Assembly (NCBI GenBank): GCA_013178095.1
Contig: JABLXK010000002.1
Coordinates: 248,001-312,000 of the forward strand
DNA: 64,000 bases
Direction: 5' to 3'
Source of the DNA: Anaerolineae bacterium
Lineage (GTDB): Bacteria > Chloroflexota > Anaerolineae > Anaerolineales > Anaerolineaceae
In this document: one piece after another, positions 38,400-45,850 of the stretch
Layout: the number at the start of each line of letters is the position of its first letter
How positions within the stretch are numbered: the stretch's first letter is position 1
Notes under the pieces: generated by a model
What the model saw: only the letters and a program-made list of their open reading frames with translations
Database searches by the model: none
What the model was told of the DNA's origin: nothing
Made by a program: the position numbers and the translations under genes

Positions 38400-38858
38400 A
38401 TGCCTAATCGTCCGAAACATCACCGCAACCTGACCGTGATCGGATTTTACGGCTATTCCAACAGCGGCAAGACCACGCTGATCGAGCGGCTGATCCGCGA
38501 CTTGAAAGCGGAAGGCTACCGCGTGGCGGCGGTCAAGGTGAGCGGGCACGAGCCGGAGCTGGACGAACCCGGCAAGGACACCTGGCGTTACACCCAGGCC
38601 GGCGCGGGCGTAGTGGCGCTGGCGAGCAAGGGCGGAACCGCTTTCCTGGTGGACGGCGCGCTGGACATGGCGACCATATTGGACGTGCTGGCCGTGACCC
38701 GCCACCCGGACGTTGTGCTGGTGGAGGGGGCGCGCACAGACCTGATCCGCAAGGTGCGGCTGGGCGAGATTGAAGAACGCGAGAATACCTTCTGGACGTA
38801 CGACGGGGTGTATGAGCATTTATTACAAATTGTGCATCAGGAAATCAAGAAGGAGTGA
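38400..38858 (+). CDS. mobB: Molybdopterin-guanine dinucleotide biosynthesis protein MobB
   Basis: MobB is a GTP-binding helper of MobA in making the guanine dinucleotide form of the molybdenum cofactor. The 152-residue protein has the P-loop GYSNSGKTTLIERLI (residues about 16-30) and the family pattern AAVKVSGHEPELDEPGKDTW. A TATAAT at 38371-38376 and a GGAAGGA lie upstream. It is followed after 3 nt by a 49-residue gene. The molybdenum hydroxylase at 58.9-61.8 kb would be a customer for the cofactor. Stand-alone MobB-like GTPases are sometimes fused or used elsewhere, so the role is by family only. Confidence 0.88.
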   Translation: MPNRPKHHRNLTVIGFYGYSNSGKTTLIERLIRDLKAEGYRVAAVKVSGHEPELDEPGKDTWRYTQAGAGVVALASKGGTAFLVDGALDMATILDVLAVTRHPDVVLVEGARTDLIRKVRLGEIEERENTFWTYDGVYEHLLQIVHQEIKKE

Positions 38859-38861
38859 GCC

Positions 38862-39011
38862 ATGTACCAAATCACTATCAAAGTGAACGGCGAGGAAATT
38901 TACCTGACGGGTTACCCGAGCGAGATCATCAGCGAAGTGATCCTGACTATGCTGAAGACACTCAAGGGGGTGGAGGAGATCAAGAACGCGGTGATCGAGA
39001 TCAAAAAGTAA
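38862..39011 (+). CDS. 49-residue protein of unknown function
   Basis: A short frame starting MYQITIKVNGEEIYLTGYP and ending in EIKK, with AAGGAG 7-8 nt before the ATG and only 3 nt after the mobB stop, so it is probably translated. The composition (a beta hairpin, then two amphipathic helices and a strand) suggests a small folded protein. It ends about 45 nt before a 7-bp hairpin (39058-39074). I do not recognise the family; the position suggests a link to cofactor metabolism. Confidence 0.65.
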   Translation: MYQITIKVNGEEIYLTGYPSEIISEVILTMLKTLKGVEEIKNAVIEIKK

Positions 39012-39162
39012 GCATTCGTACCTGACAAAACCTGACAGAAATTGACACCCAAAAAGACCGCTCATACTGAGCGGATAGCCGATGTCGGCAACCAGCACCT
39101 CGGGGTATACACTCGGGGTGCTGATTTCTTGGCAAGGGGTTTCTTTTCGATGCGGATTATAG

Positions 39163-39191
39163 TACAATGAACATACGTGCAGCACGTATGT
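39163..39191 (+). promoter_or_regulatory. -10 box and palindromic operator of the aldehyde dehydrogenase gene
   Basis: TACAAT (39163-39168) is followed by a perfect inverted repeat, ACATACGTGC (39171-39180) and GCACGTATGT (39182-39191) with one central base. The expected transcription start lies inside it. Such a site would suit a dimeric repressor, though no regulator gene is adjacent. Confidence 0.6.
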
Positions 39192-39228
39192 AAACAATCT
39201 GTTATCGAGTAGAAAGGGAATCCCGAAG

Positions 39229-40626
39229 ATGAGCAAAATCCTGGAAGTGCGCAATCCGATGAACGGCGAGCTGGTGGGTTCGCTGCCGCTTTCCGGCGGG
39301 GCGGAGATCGAAGCGATGATCCGCAAGGCCGCCCAAGCCAAAATCCTGTGGGCCAACACGCCGCTATACCAACGGGCGGAGATCATTTACAAATATTGCG
39401 AGCTGGTGACGCAGCATACGGAAGATATCGCGCGGACGCTATCACTGGAGATGGGCAAACCCATCGCGCAGAGCCGCGACGAGGTGGGCGGGACGGCGCG
39501 GCTGGCGCGCGGGTTCGTGGAACGCGCCTGCCACCTTTACGGGCAGCAAATCCCGACCGGTAACCAGCCGGGATCGGAGAATGACGTGATCTTCACCATG
39601 CGCGAGCCGTTGGGCGTGATGGTATGCGTGATCCCTTTCAACTACCCGGTGGACCTGTTCACACACAAGGTAGCCCCGGCGCTGATCATGGGCAACGCCG
39701 TCATCGTCAAAGCGCCTTCGATCGCGCCGCTGGCGATCTTCAAACTGGAGGAGCTGTTCCGGCAGGCGGGGCTGCCCGAGGGGGTGTGCCAATTCATGGT
39801 TTGCACGCAGGAGGATTCCAGCAAGCACCTGATGTCCTCACCGGAGGTGAGCGCGGTGAGCCTGACCGGCAGCACGCGCGCGGGGATCGAGATCTCCAAG
39901 ATCGGGGCGGAGACGCTCAAACGCATCTTCCTGGAGTTGGGCGGCAACGACGCCAACATCATCCTGGAAGACGTCAAGCTGGACGAGGTGATGGATTATA
40001 TCGTATTCTGCCGCATGCTCAACAACGGGCAGATCTGCTGTTCCAACAAACGCTTCATCATTCACCGCTCACTGCAAAAGGAATTCGTGGAAAGGCTGAC
40101 GGCGAAAGTGGACGCGCTTAAATTCGGCGACAGTCTGGATGAAGCGGCGGACCTGACCTGTGTGGCATCCGAAAAGGCGGCCATCGAGGTTGAGCACCAA
40201 ATCCGCACAACCGTCGAGCAGGGCGCCAAACTGGCGATCGGTGGACAGCGCGAGCGCGCCACGATCAGGCCGGCGGTGCTGTGGGACGTGACGGCGGAGA
40301 TGGACGTGGCAGCGGATATGGAAATCTTCGGACCAGCTTTCCCGGTGATCCCATTCGACACGGAAGAGGAAGCGATCGCCATCGCCAACCGCAGCAGCTT
40401 CGGGCTTTCATCGGGTATCCTGACGCACGACCTGAAGCGCGCCCTGCGCATGGCGCCCAAAATCCAGGCGGGGTCGGTGGTGCTGAACGGGTGCAGTTCG
40501 TACCGGCACATGGACCAGGCTTTCGGGGGCTACAAGATGAGCGGGATCGGACGCGAGGGTATCAGCGCCACGCTGGAGGAGTACAGCCAGGTGAAGAATT
40601 ACATTATCCAGGGGGCGTTCAATTAG
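39229..40626 (+). CDS. NAD(P)-dependent aldehyde dehydrogenase
   Basis: A 465-residue aldehyde dehydrogenase that oxidises an aldehyde to the acid. It shows the cofactor contact PFNYPVDLFTHKVAPAL, the general base Glu in LELGGNDANIIL, and the catalytic Cys in NNGQICCSNKR. It resembles the succinate-semialdehyde and glyceraldehyde-3-phosphate (non-phosphorylating) groups, but the substrate cannot be decided. A perfect palindromic operator lies across its promoter, so expression is probably substrate- or stress-controlled. It appears monocistronic; the hairpin-repeat array follows. Confidence 0.92.
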   Translation: MSKILEVRNPMNGELVGSLPLSGGAEIEAMIRKAAQAKILWANTPLYQRAEIIYKYCELVTQHTEDIARTLSLEMGKPIAQSRDEVGGTARLARGFVERACHLYGQQIPTGNQPGSENDVIFTMREPLGVMVCVIPFNYPVDLFTHKVAPALIMGNAVIVKAPSIAPLAIFKLEELFRQAGLPEGVCQFMVCTQEDSSKHLMSSPEVSAVSLTGSTRAGIEISKIGAETLKRIFLELGGNDANIILEDVKLDEVMDYIVFCRMLNNGQICCSNKRFIIHRSLQKEFVERLTAKVDALKFGDSLDEAADLTCVASEKAAIEVEHQIRTTVEQGAKLAIGGQRERATIRPAVLWDVTAEMDVAADMEIFGPAFPVIPFDTEEEAIAIANRSSFGLSSGILTHDLKRALRMAPKIQAGSVVLNGCSSYRHMDQAFGGYKMSGIGREGISATLEEYSQVKNYIIQGAFN

Positions 40627-40689
40627 CCAATGGGAATTTGAAATGAACCAGGCTTGATTGAGAGGAATCCAGATATGATTATTTAGTAA

Positions 40690-41105
40690 AAAAGGGCGAC
40701 CCTTCGACATCCTACACTTCGTTGAGAGCAGGCACTCAAGGAGCGTCCAAGCTAATTCATCCAAGCATAGAACGGCCGACCCTTCGACAAAGCTCAGGGA
40801 TCGGCCTTATCTATAAAAAGGGCTTGAAGATACATACTACGGGGCACCCTTCGACTCCCTACACTTCGGTGAGGGCAGGCAGCTCAGGGATCGTCCAAGG
40901 TAATTCATTCAAGCATAGAACGACCGACCCTTCGACACCCTACCCTTCGTTGAGGGCAGGCGGCTAAGGGATCGCCCTCGATGCTTCGGGATTGCCCCCG
41001 GTGCTCGGGGATCGCCCGATATAATTTGCTCAAAAATAGAACGGCCGACCCTTCGACACCCTACACTTCGTTGAGGGCAGGCAGCTCAGGGATCGGTCGT
41101 TTTAT
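40690..41105. repeat. Array of hairpin repeats with linked spacers
   Basis: Five units, near 40697, 40774, 40845, 40924 and 41045, share the pattern CGACCCTTCGACACCCTACACTTCGTTGAGGGCAGG in part, then CAGCTCAGGGATCG. One (40774) is the short form with CGACAAAGCTCAGGGATCGG. Each has complementary ends. Short spacers also repeat, for example AATTCATCCAAGCATAGAACGGCC before the second unit, with variants before the fourth and fifth. The sequence between 40627 and 41159 has no credible gene. Confidence 0.75.
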
Positions 41106-41159
41106 TAAAAGAGCGAGCCTTTGATGGTATTCAGGCGTCGCCCTTTTTATAATCAGAGT

Positions 41160-42317
41160 TTACGTCGGAGGTTTCAGGCGGCAGCCATCCGCGGTCCAGG
41201 TCCAGCCGGCGCAGGTGCAGCACTTCTTGGAGGTGCCGGTGTTACAGGTGCCCGGGCAGGGAACCGGAGTGGGGGCTTTCTTGGTGGGCACGGGTGTGGG
41301 CACGATCTGGTAGCAGCCGCCCAGTTCGTGGCCGGTGGCTTCGAAGCCGTAAGCGATCCAGCAGGTGCTGTCCAGTTGATTGATCTGACCGACCGGGTAA
41401 TAATCGCTGTTCTCGCTGGCGGAACCGGCCTGCGATTCGCTGAAGCTGTCGTTGTAGTCAAATTTAGCGGGATCGGCTACGCCGCTATCGGCCCAGCCTT
41501 TCCAGAAGAAGCTGCCTTTATCGATCAGGCTCTTTTTGATCGCCAACTGGATGATGTGATCATCGCCCGGGTCGACGCGCTGCCAGGCGGCATCAGGATC
41601 GTTAAGCTCGCCATCGGCCAAGGAGAAGAGCAGTTCATCGTAGCCGTTGCCGTCGTTGCTGTCGGGAACCACCGGGTTGGAGCCGCCCACGTCGTCGTTG
41701 TCGTCGCGCAACACCTGCACATCCTCGATGGTCCATTCGGGGTGATCACCGCCTTTGGCCCACAGGAGCACGTCGCCGCGCCCGTCCTTATCGCTGTCGA
41801 ACTCGATGCCGTAATACGCGGAAAGCAGGCCATCATCGTCGGGGCCGATCAGCTCCAGCGAGAAGATGTAGAAATCATCATCCTCCGCCAATTCCAGGAA
41901 AAACAGGTCGTCTTCCTGATGGTATTCCATTTCCTCCTCGGTGAAAGGCCGCTCGAAGTTGCCCAAACGGTAAGAATCGCCCAGGGCGATCTTGTCGCCG
42001 GCGGTGTTGGAGGTGTCGATCTCGTCCTTCTCCTGATCGGGCGAGCCGGGATTGCCGGGGACAGTCTCATGGGGCACCTCGGTTTTGGCAGGTTCCTGCG
42101 GGGCGCTATCAGCGGCGGGCGCCTGCGCCTGGGGTTGTTCGGCAGCCGGCCTGGCCAGCGCTTCAGCGGTGTAATTGGCATAAATGGCGGCGAGCGTCAT
42201 CTCGGCGCTGGTTGGCTGGTCTTCCTCTTCCCCGCCGGAATTAAATGAAATGCTGCAGGCCAGCGAAACGACCAGCAGCAATACAGTCGAACACAAGATC
42301 AAGCGATTGCGAGACAT
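41160..42317 (-). CDS. Exported lipoprotein of unknown function
   Basis: A 385-residue protein with a signal peptide ending in a lipobox, VVSLAC (Cys21), so it should be lipid-anchored on the outer face. After an Ala/Pro/Glu-rich linker come acidic stretches with calcium-binding-like DSDKDGRGD and DSNDGNGYDE motifs, typical of dockerin or thrombospondin-type loops. The last 35 residues are Pro/Thr-rich, then Cys-rich (CPGTC, KCCTC, GC: seven Cys in 30 residues). I do not recognise the whole protein; such layouts are common in Anaerolineae. It may be a surface adhesin or sensor. Confidence 0.75.
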   Translation of the reverse strand: MSRNRLILCSTVLLLVVSLACSISFNSGGEEEDQPTSAEMTLAAIYANYTAEALARPAAEQPQAQAPAADSAPQEPAKTEVPHETVPGNPGSPDQEKDEIDTSNTAGDKIALGDSYRLGNFERPFTEEEMEYHQEDDLFFLELAEDDDFYIFSLELIGPDDDGLLSAYYGIEFDSDKDGRGDVLLWAKGGDHPEWTIEDVQVLRDDNDDVGGSNPVVPDSNDGNGYDELLFSLADGELNDPDAAWQRVDPGDDHIIQLAIKKSLIDKGSFFWKGWADSGVADPAKFDYNDSFSESQAGSASENSDYYPVGQINQLDSTCWIAYGFEATGHELGGCYQIVPTPVPTKKAPTPVPCPGTCNTGTSKKCCTCAGWTWTADGCRLKPPT

Positions 42318-42496
42318 GATATTTTCCTCCTGGATTTCTATCTGAATGCGATCTGTAAAATATATTAGGTATTATACAGACGCAGACCATGCAACTGCAA
42401 GTATCAAAATAGCCTTACGATAGGATTAAAATATATTCATCAATCTGCAAAGAAAAATCATCGCGCTGCGCTCTGAACGATTGAAAAGGAGGCGTT

Positions 42497-42700
42497 ATGT
42501 GGTGCGGGATCGTGTTTGGATTGGTGTGCATCCTGGGAGGGGTGCGCATGCTGCGGACGGGGGAGGGCATCGATTTACGTCACAAGCGTACCGGAATGGT
42601 ATACGGCGAACAAGCAACCAGTCAGGCCAAGGGAGCGATCACATTAGGCGTGTTTGTCATCCTGTTCTCAATCGTGCTGATGGTGATGCAGAACAGGTGA
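42497..42700 (+). CDS. Small membrane protein, two helices
   Basis: A 67-residue protein with two hydrophobic segments (about 3-18 and 45-64) joined by a polar loop, with both ends on the same side. An AAGGAGG Shine-Dalgarno is 7 nt before the ATG, which supports translation. No family recognised. It sits alone between the divergent lipoprotein gene and the convergent NAGPA-domain gene. Confidence 0.6.
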   Translation: MWCGIVFGLVCILGGVRMLRTGEGIDLRHKRTGMVYGEQATSQAKGAITLGVFVILFSIVLMVMQNR

Positions 42701-42782
42701 TACGGGATTGAAATCCCGCTGCCATAACATTAACCAACGTTAGCCTGTTTTTGCGTCTTTTCTTAAAGCCAAATGAGCGCAA

Positions 42783-43772
42783 TCACGCATCAGCGCCGAT
42801 GTAGAGGATATCGCTGGTGCCGCGTTCCTTGTTTCTGCCAAGTGGATTATTGACCACGCGGCCCATAAAGACCATGACGGACGACCCGCCGCCATCAAGG
42901 TTATAGGCTTCCGTGCAGCCCAGATCGCGGAACATTTGGGCGAATTCGATGAGCGACACGCCGGCGCTGTAACCTTTGCTGCGCCCGTCCACCACGATAA
43001 AAACGAAATGGTTGGGGGCAAGCATGCCCACACCGGTGCGCGGCTGATTGCCCTGGATGGGGTGGTTGCCGAAATTGGTGTCGATCTCCACGTTAGCGAG
43101 GTTGGCGGCAATCTCGCCATCATCGAGCAGCGCCGGGCCGAAAGAGAGCGTGTTCCAGACGCCCGCCGCGAGCAACTCATCGGCGGTGGTCTGCGTTTCG
43201 TCATAAACCTGCAGGCTGCCATCCCTATAAAAAGCCAGGCAGACGCGCGCGGGTTCATCGCGGTAGATCACGCCATCGCGGATGATGATGCCATCGCTGC
43301 GGAACCCGTAGTAATCGCCGTTGACCGCGAAGACGGCATCGTGCTCAGCCGCGATCTCGGAGGTGTAGGCGATGATATTGCGGCCGAACTGATCATCGGC
43401 GAAAGCGCTTTGCAGCTGCGCAGCGTCCGTAAGAAGCACGTCCGCCACGAACCAGGCGAGGGCAGCGCTGCCGCTGCCGCTGGAATGGCTGCTGATGGAA
43501 ATGGAAACCGCCGAACTGCGGTAATTCCAATCATCAAAGGTTATTTCTTCAACCGCAGGTTCCATTTCACTGGCGGCAGCCTCTTCTTCGGCGGCGGAAG
43601 ATGACGGAGCGGTTTCATCTTCGGCCAGCGCCAAAGCCGACGCGGCATAAGCAGCCACATCGGCGATCTCAACGTGACGGATGAGATAGCGGTCGGCCGC
43701 CAGATATGCGCCGGCGCAGGCGGCCAGCGCGATGATTGAGAGTATGACCCGTTTCCGGTTGCGTTGCGACAT
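42783..43772 (-). CDS. Exported NAGPA-domain (phosphodiester glycosidase-like) protein
   Basis: A 329-residue protein with an N-terminal membrane anchor (about residues 9-27), an acidic Ser/Glu/Ala-rich linker, and a NAGPA domain (formerly DUF2233), related to the enzyme that removes N-acetylglucosamine from phosphodiester-linked mannose. Typical motifs are AVNGDYYGF, GIIIRDG, PRTGVGM and the final AYNLDGGGSSVMVF. The start at 43772 is chosen because GAGGA lies 8 nt before it; longer frames to 43814 or 43943 lack one. In bacteria the domain occurs in cell-wall or teichoic-acid-related exported proteins. It is divergent from the DedA-like gene. Confidence 0.82.
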   Translation of the reverse strand: MSQRNRKRVILSIIALAACAGAYLAADRYLIRHVEIADVAAYAASALALAEDETAPSSSAAEEEAAASEMEPAVEEITFDDWNYRSSAVSISISSHSSGSGSAALAWFVADVLLTDAAQLQSAFADDQFGRNIIAYTSEIAAEHDAVFAVNGDYYGFRSDGIIIRDGVIYRDEPARVCLAFYRDGSLQVYDETQTTADELLAAGVWNTLSFGPALLDDGEIAANLANVEIDTNFGNHPIQGNQPRTGVGMLAPNHFVFIVVDGRSKGYSAGVSLIEFAQMFRDLGCTEAYNLDGGGSSVMVFMGRVVNNPLGRNKERGTSDILYIGADA

Positions 43773-44015
43773 ACGGCAAGTCCTCGTTAAAAAGAGAATG
43801 GATAACAGGCCCATTTTCCCGCGCAAGAGCAGATCGGTCACCCATCCGCAGGCGGATTTTAGCGCCCAAAGAATGCGACTCGAAACGGGGAAAATTCCAT
43901 CCGCAGGGCGAACGGGAGCGGCGTATTTTCCGGTAAAATGCAAGTAGAACCATTCACCAGCGTATTGCGTATATCAAACAAAGCCGCATCACGGAAGAAA
44001 GGAGCCCAGCCGCGC

Positions 44016-44624
44016 ATGATGGACCTGTTGAACGCGATCACACCCGCCAGCGTGCTGCCATACTGCCTGTTGGGGATGGCCACCTTCGTGGAGGGGCCGA
44101 TGACCCTGCTGGCGGCGGGAGCGGGGGTGGCGGCGGGGGCGCTGCTGCCGCTGCCGGCTTTCCTTTCCATCGTGGCGGGCAACCTGACGGCCGATTTGGG
44201 CTGGTACGGGCTGGGGCGCTTCGGCAAGCCGGCCTGGATCGAAAGCGCCGCGGAAAGATTGGGCATCGACCGGCGGCTGATCCGGCACACCGGCAAGGAC
44301 ATCCGCAAGCACGCGGCACGGCTGGCTTTTCTGGCCAAGATGACGGTGGGTTTCCCGATCCCGACGCTGCTGGCGCTGGGGTTGAACCGCGTGCGGCTGC
44401 AGCGCTGGGCGTGGGCGCTGGCAATCGGCGAGGTGATCAAATCGGCGCTGCTGCTGGGGGCGGGCTACCTGGCCGCCGACAGCATCCAGCGCAGCTCGGG
44501 CGCGGCGCGCATCGCGTTGGGAACGGCCACAACCGGGCTGGCGGTCGGGTTGATGGTGTACCTGAAAGCGGACAAAAAGAAGCGCCAGGCCAAAGCCGCC
44601 GAATCCATCGGCACTCTAAAATAA
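44016..44624 (+). CDS. DedA/SNARE-associated-like membrane protein
   Basis: About 202 residues with five or so membrane segments. The pattern FVEGPMTLLAAG followed by NLTADLGWYGLGRFG resembles the DedA/VTT family (membrane proteins linked to lipid flipping and membrane potential), which usually has an acid in the first motif and the GDxxxYxxGR motif in the second. Here that motif reads ADLGWYGLGRFG. The start at 44016 is supported by AAAGGAG about 11 nt upstream; the frame is open to 43938. A glycosyltransferase follows after 15 nt on the same strand, so the pair may act together at the membrane. Confidence 0.72.
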   Translation: MMDLLNAITPASVLPYCLLGMATFVEGPMTLLAAGAGVAAGALLPLPAFLSIVAGNLTADLGWYGLGRFGKPAWIESAAERLGIDRRLIRHTGKDIRKHAARLAFLAKMTVGFPIPTLLALGLNRVRLQRWAWALAIGEVIKSALLLGAGYLAADSIQRSSGAARIALGTATTGLAVGLMVYLKADKKKRQAKAAESIGTLK

Positions 44625-44639
44625 AGAAGGAAAAAACAA

Positions 44640-45329
44640 TTGCCAAAAAAAACGCAACCCAACGGGCTGGCATTGATCCCGGCCCACAATGAAGAAGCGC
44701 ACATCGGCGCGGTGGCGGAGGCAGCCAAACAGCACCTGGCGGTGCTGGTGGTGGACGACGGCTCCAGCGACGGCACGGCGCAGGCGGCCGAAGCGGCGGG
44801 AGCAAGCGTGACGCGGCACGAGGCCAACCAGGGCAAGGGCGCTGCGCTGCGCAGCGGATTCCGGGCAGCATTGGAGCAGGGCTGCGACTTCGTGATCACG
44901 CTGGACGCGGACGGGCAGCACGACCCGGCGGAGATGCCGGCTTTTCTGGAAGCTTTTGAAGTCACACAAGCCGACCTGATCATCGGTCGGCGCGACTTCC
45001 GGCAGATGCCTTTCATCCGGCGGCTGAGCAACACGCTGGGAACGGTGCTGTTTTCGTGGGCGGTGGGGCGGCGCATCCCCGACAACCAGTCCGGCTACCG
45101 CCTGATCGGGCGGCGGCTGTTGGAGACGGAAGCCGTGCTGCAGTCGGCAGAAGCCGGCTTCGAGTTCGAGGTGGAGATGATCGCGCTGGCGATCAAGGAA
45201 GGATTAAATATTGCATGGGTGCCTATCAAGACCATTTACCGGGATGAGAAGAGCCACATCCAACCGTGGAAGCATTTAAAAAAATTCATTCTAGTATCGC
45301 TTCGTTCTGGAGATATGACAAAAAAGTAA
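44640..45329 (+). CDS. Family 2 glycosyltransferase (DPM/PrmA-like)
   Basis: A 229-residue soluble GT-A enzyme that passes a sugar from a nucleotide sugar to a lipid or glycan. It has ALIPAHNEEAHIGAV at the N-terminus, the metal-binding VVDDGSSDGT and the LDADGQHDP motif, as in dolichol/polyprenyl-phosphate mannose or glucose synthases. Translation starts with TTG at 44640, preceded by AAGGA; no ATG is available in frame before the conserved N-terminus. It is coupled to the DedA-like gene 15 nt upstream. There is no C-terminal membrane domain. It is the last gene before an AT-rich patch. Confidence 0.88.
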   Translation: MPKKTQPNGLALIPAHNEEAHIGAVAEAAKQHLAVLVVDDGSSDGTAQAAEAAGASVTRHEANQGKGAALRSGFRAALEQGCDFVITLDADGQHDPAEMPAFLEAFEVTQADLIIGRRDFRQMPFIRRLSNTLGTVLFSWAVGRRIPDNQSGYRLIGRRLLETEAVLQSAEAGFEFEVEMIALAIKEGLNIAWVPIKTIYRDEKSHIQPWKHLKKFILVSLRSGDMTKK

Positions 45330-45662
45330 AAAAAAACTAATATAAATTGGAGAAAAACCGAAGAGGGTAATAAGAATATGCCTAGCAATCTCAACCATTA
45401 TGAGACACAGACATATCATCTACGTTTAAGATCATATATCTACTTGATGGCGAAAAATTTATCTCCCCAATATTTATTTTATACAAAAATTATTAATCTC
45501 TGCAACTCTTTATATTATTGATCGAAAAAAAGGGGCTGATTGAATATTTAAATCTACGAAATAAAACGCTGCTATTCTTAATAATCAAGAAAAATCAGTT
45601 TAAGTTCATAAATATAATATAAGTAAGGAATAATTTAGGATTTCTAACTTGGAGTAACGGTA
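45330..45662. other. AT-rich stretch, no gene seen
   Basis: The 333 bases before the split gene are strongly AT-rich and hold no credible reading frame. A GGAG at 45652-45655 may be the Shine-Dalgarno of the split gene. It marks the left edge of a patch that differs in composition from the GC-rich genes on both sides. Confidence 0.45.
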
Positions 45663-45850
45663 ATGAAATGGGAAGATGTTCTAACTAAAAAACTTATAGA
45701 GGAGACTGCAAAAAAAAATGAAACCAATGAAATTGATAAAACCGGATTAATTGAGATCTTAAGAAAAAATAAAAAAATTTCTTCCTATGAGGATCAATAT
45801 TTAAGTTGTGGATATCAACAAATTAATTTCTCGCTTTTAAATCTGTGTAA
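45663..45850 (+). pseudogene. N-terminal part of a gene split by IS256 (HEPN-like protein)
   Basis: Codons 1-62 of a gene, ending just where the insertion sequence begins. As it stands the frame continues 13 codons into the element and stops at 45890, giving a 75-residue product. The true continuation is at 47172. The residues (lysine- and asparagine-rich) match the AT-rich composition of the patch and I recognise no domain in this part. Confidence 0.75.

Noticed and set aside
39058..39074. A terminator after the 49-residue gene
   Set aside because: The 7-bp hairpin is perfect but has no T run on the plus strand; the flanking run of A would serve only minus-strand transcription, and no minus-strand gene ends there.
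40690..41105. A CRISPR array
   Set aside because: Repeats are uneven in length, form hairpins by themselves, and the sequences between them also repeat, so they are not unique spacers; no cas genes are near.
41121..42248. A 375-codon plus-strand frame opposite the lipoprotein gene
   Set aside because: It mirrors the minus-strand gene, which has a signal peptide with lipobox; the translation is low-complexity Val/Ile/Ala/Gly.
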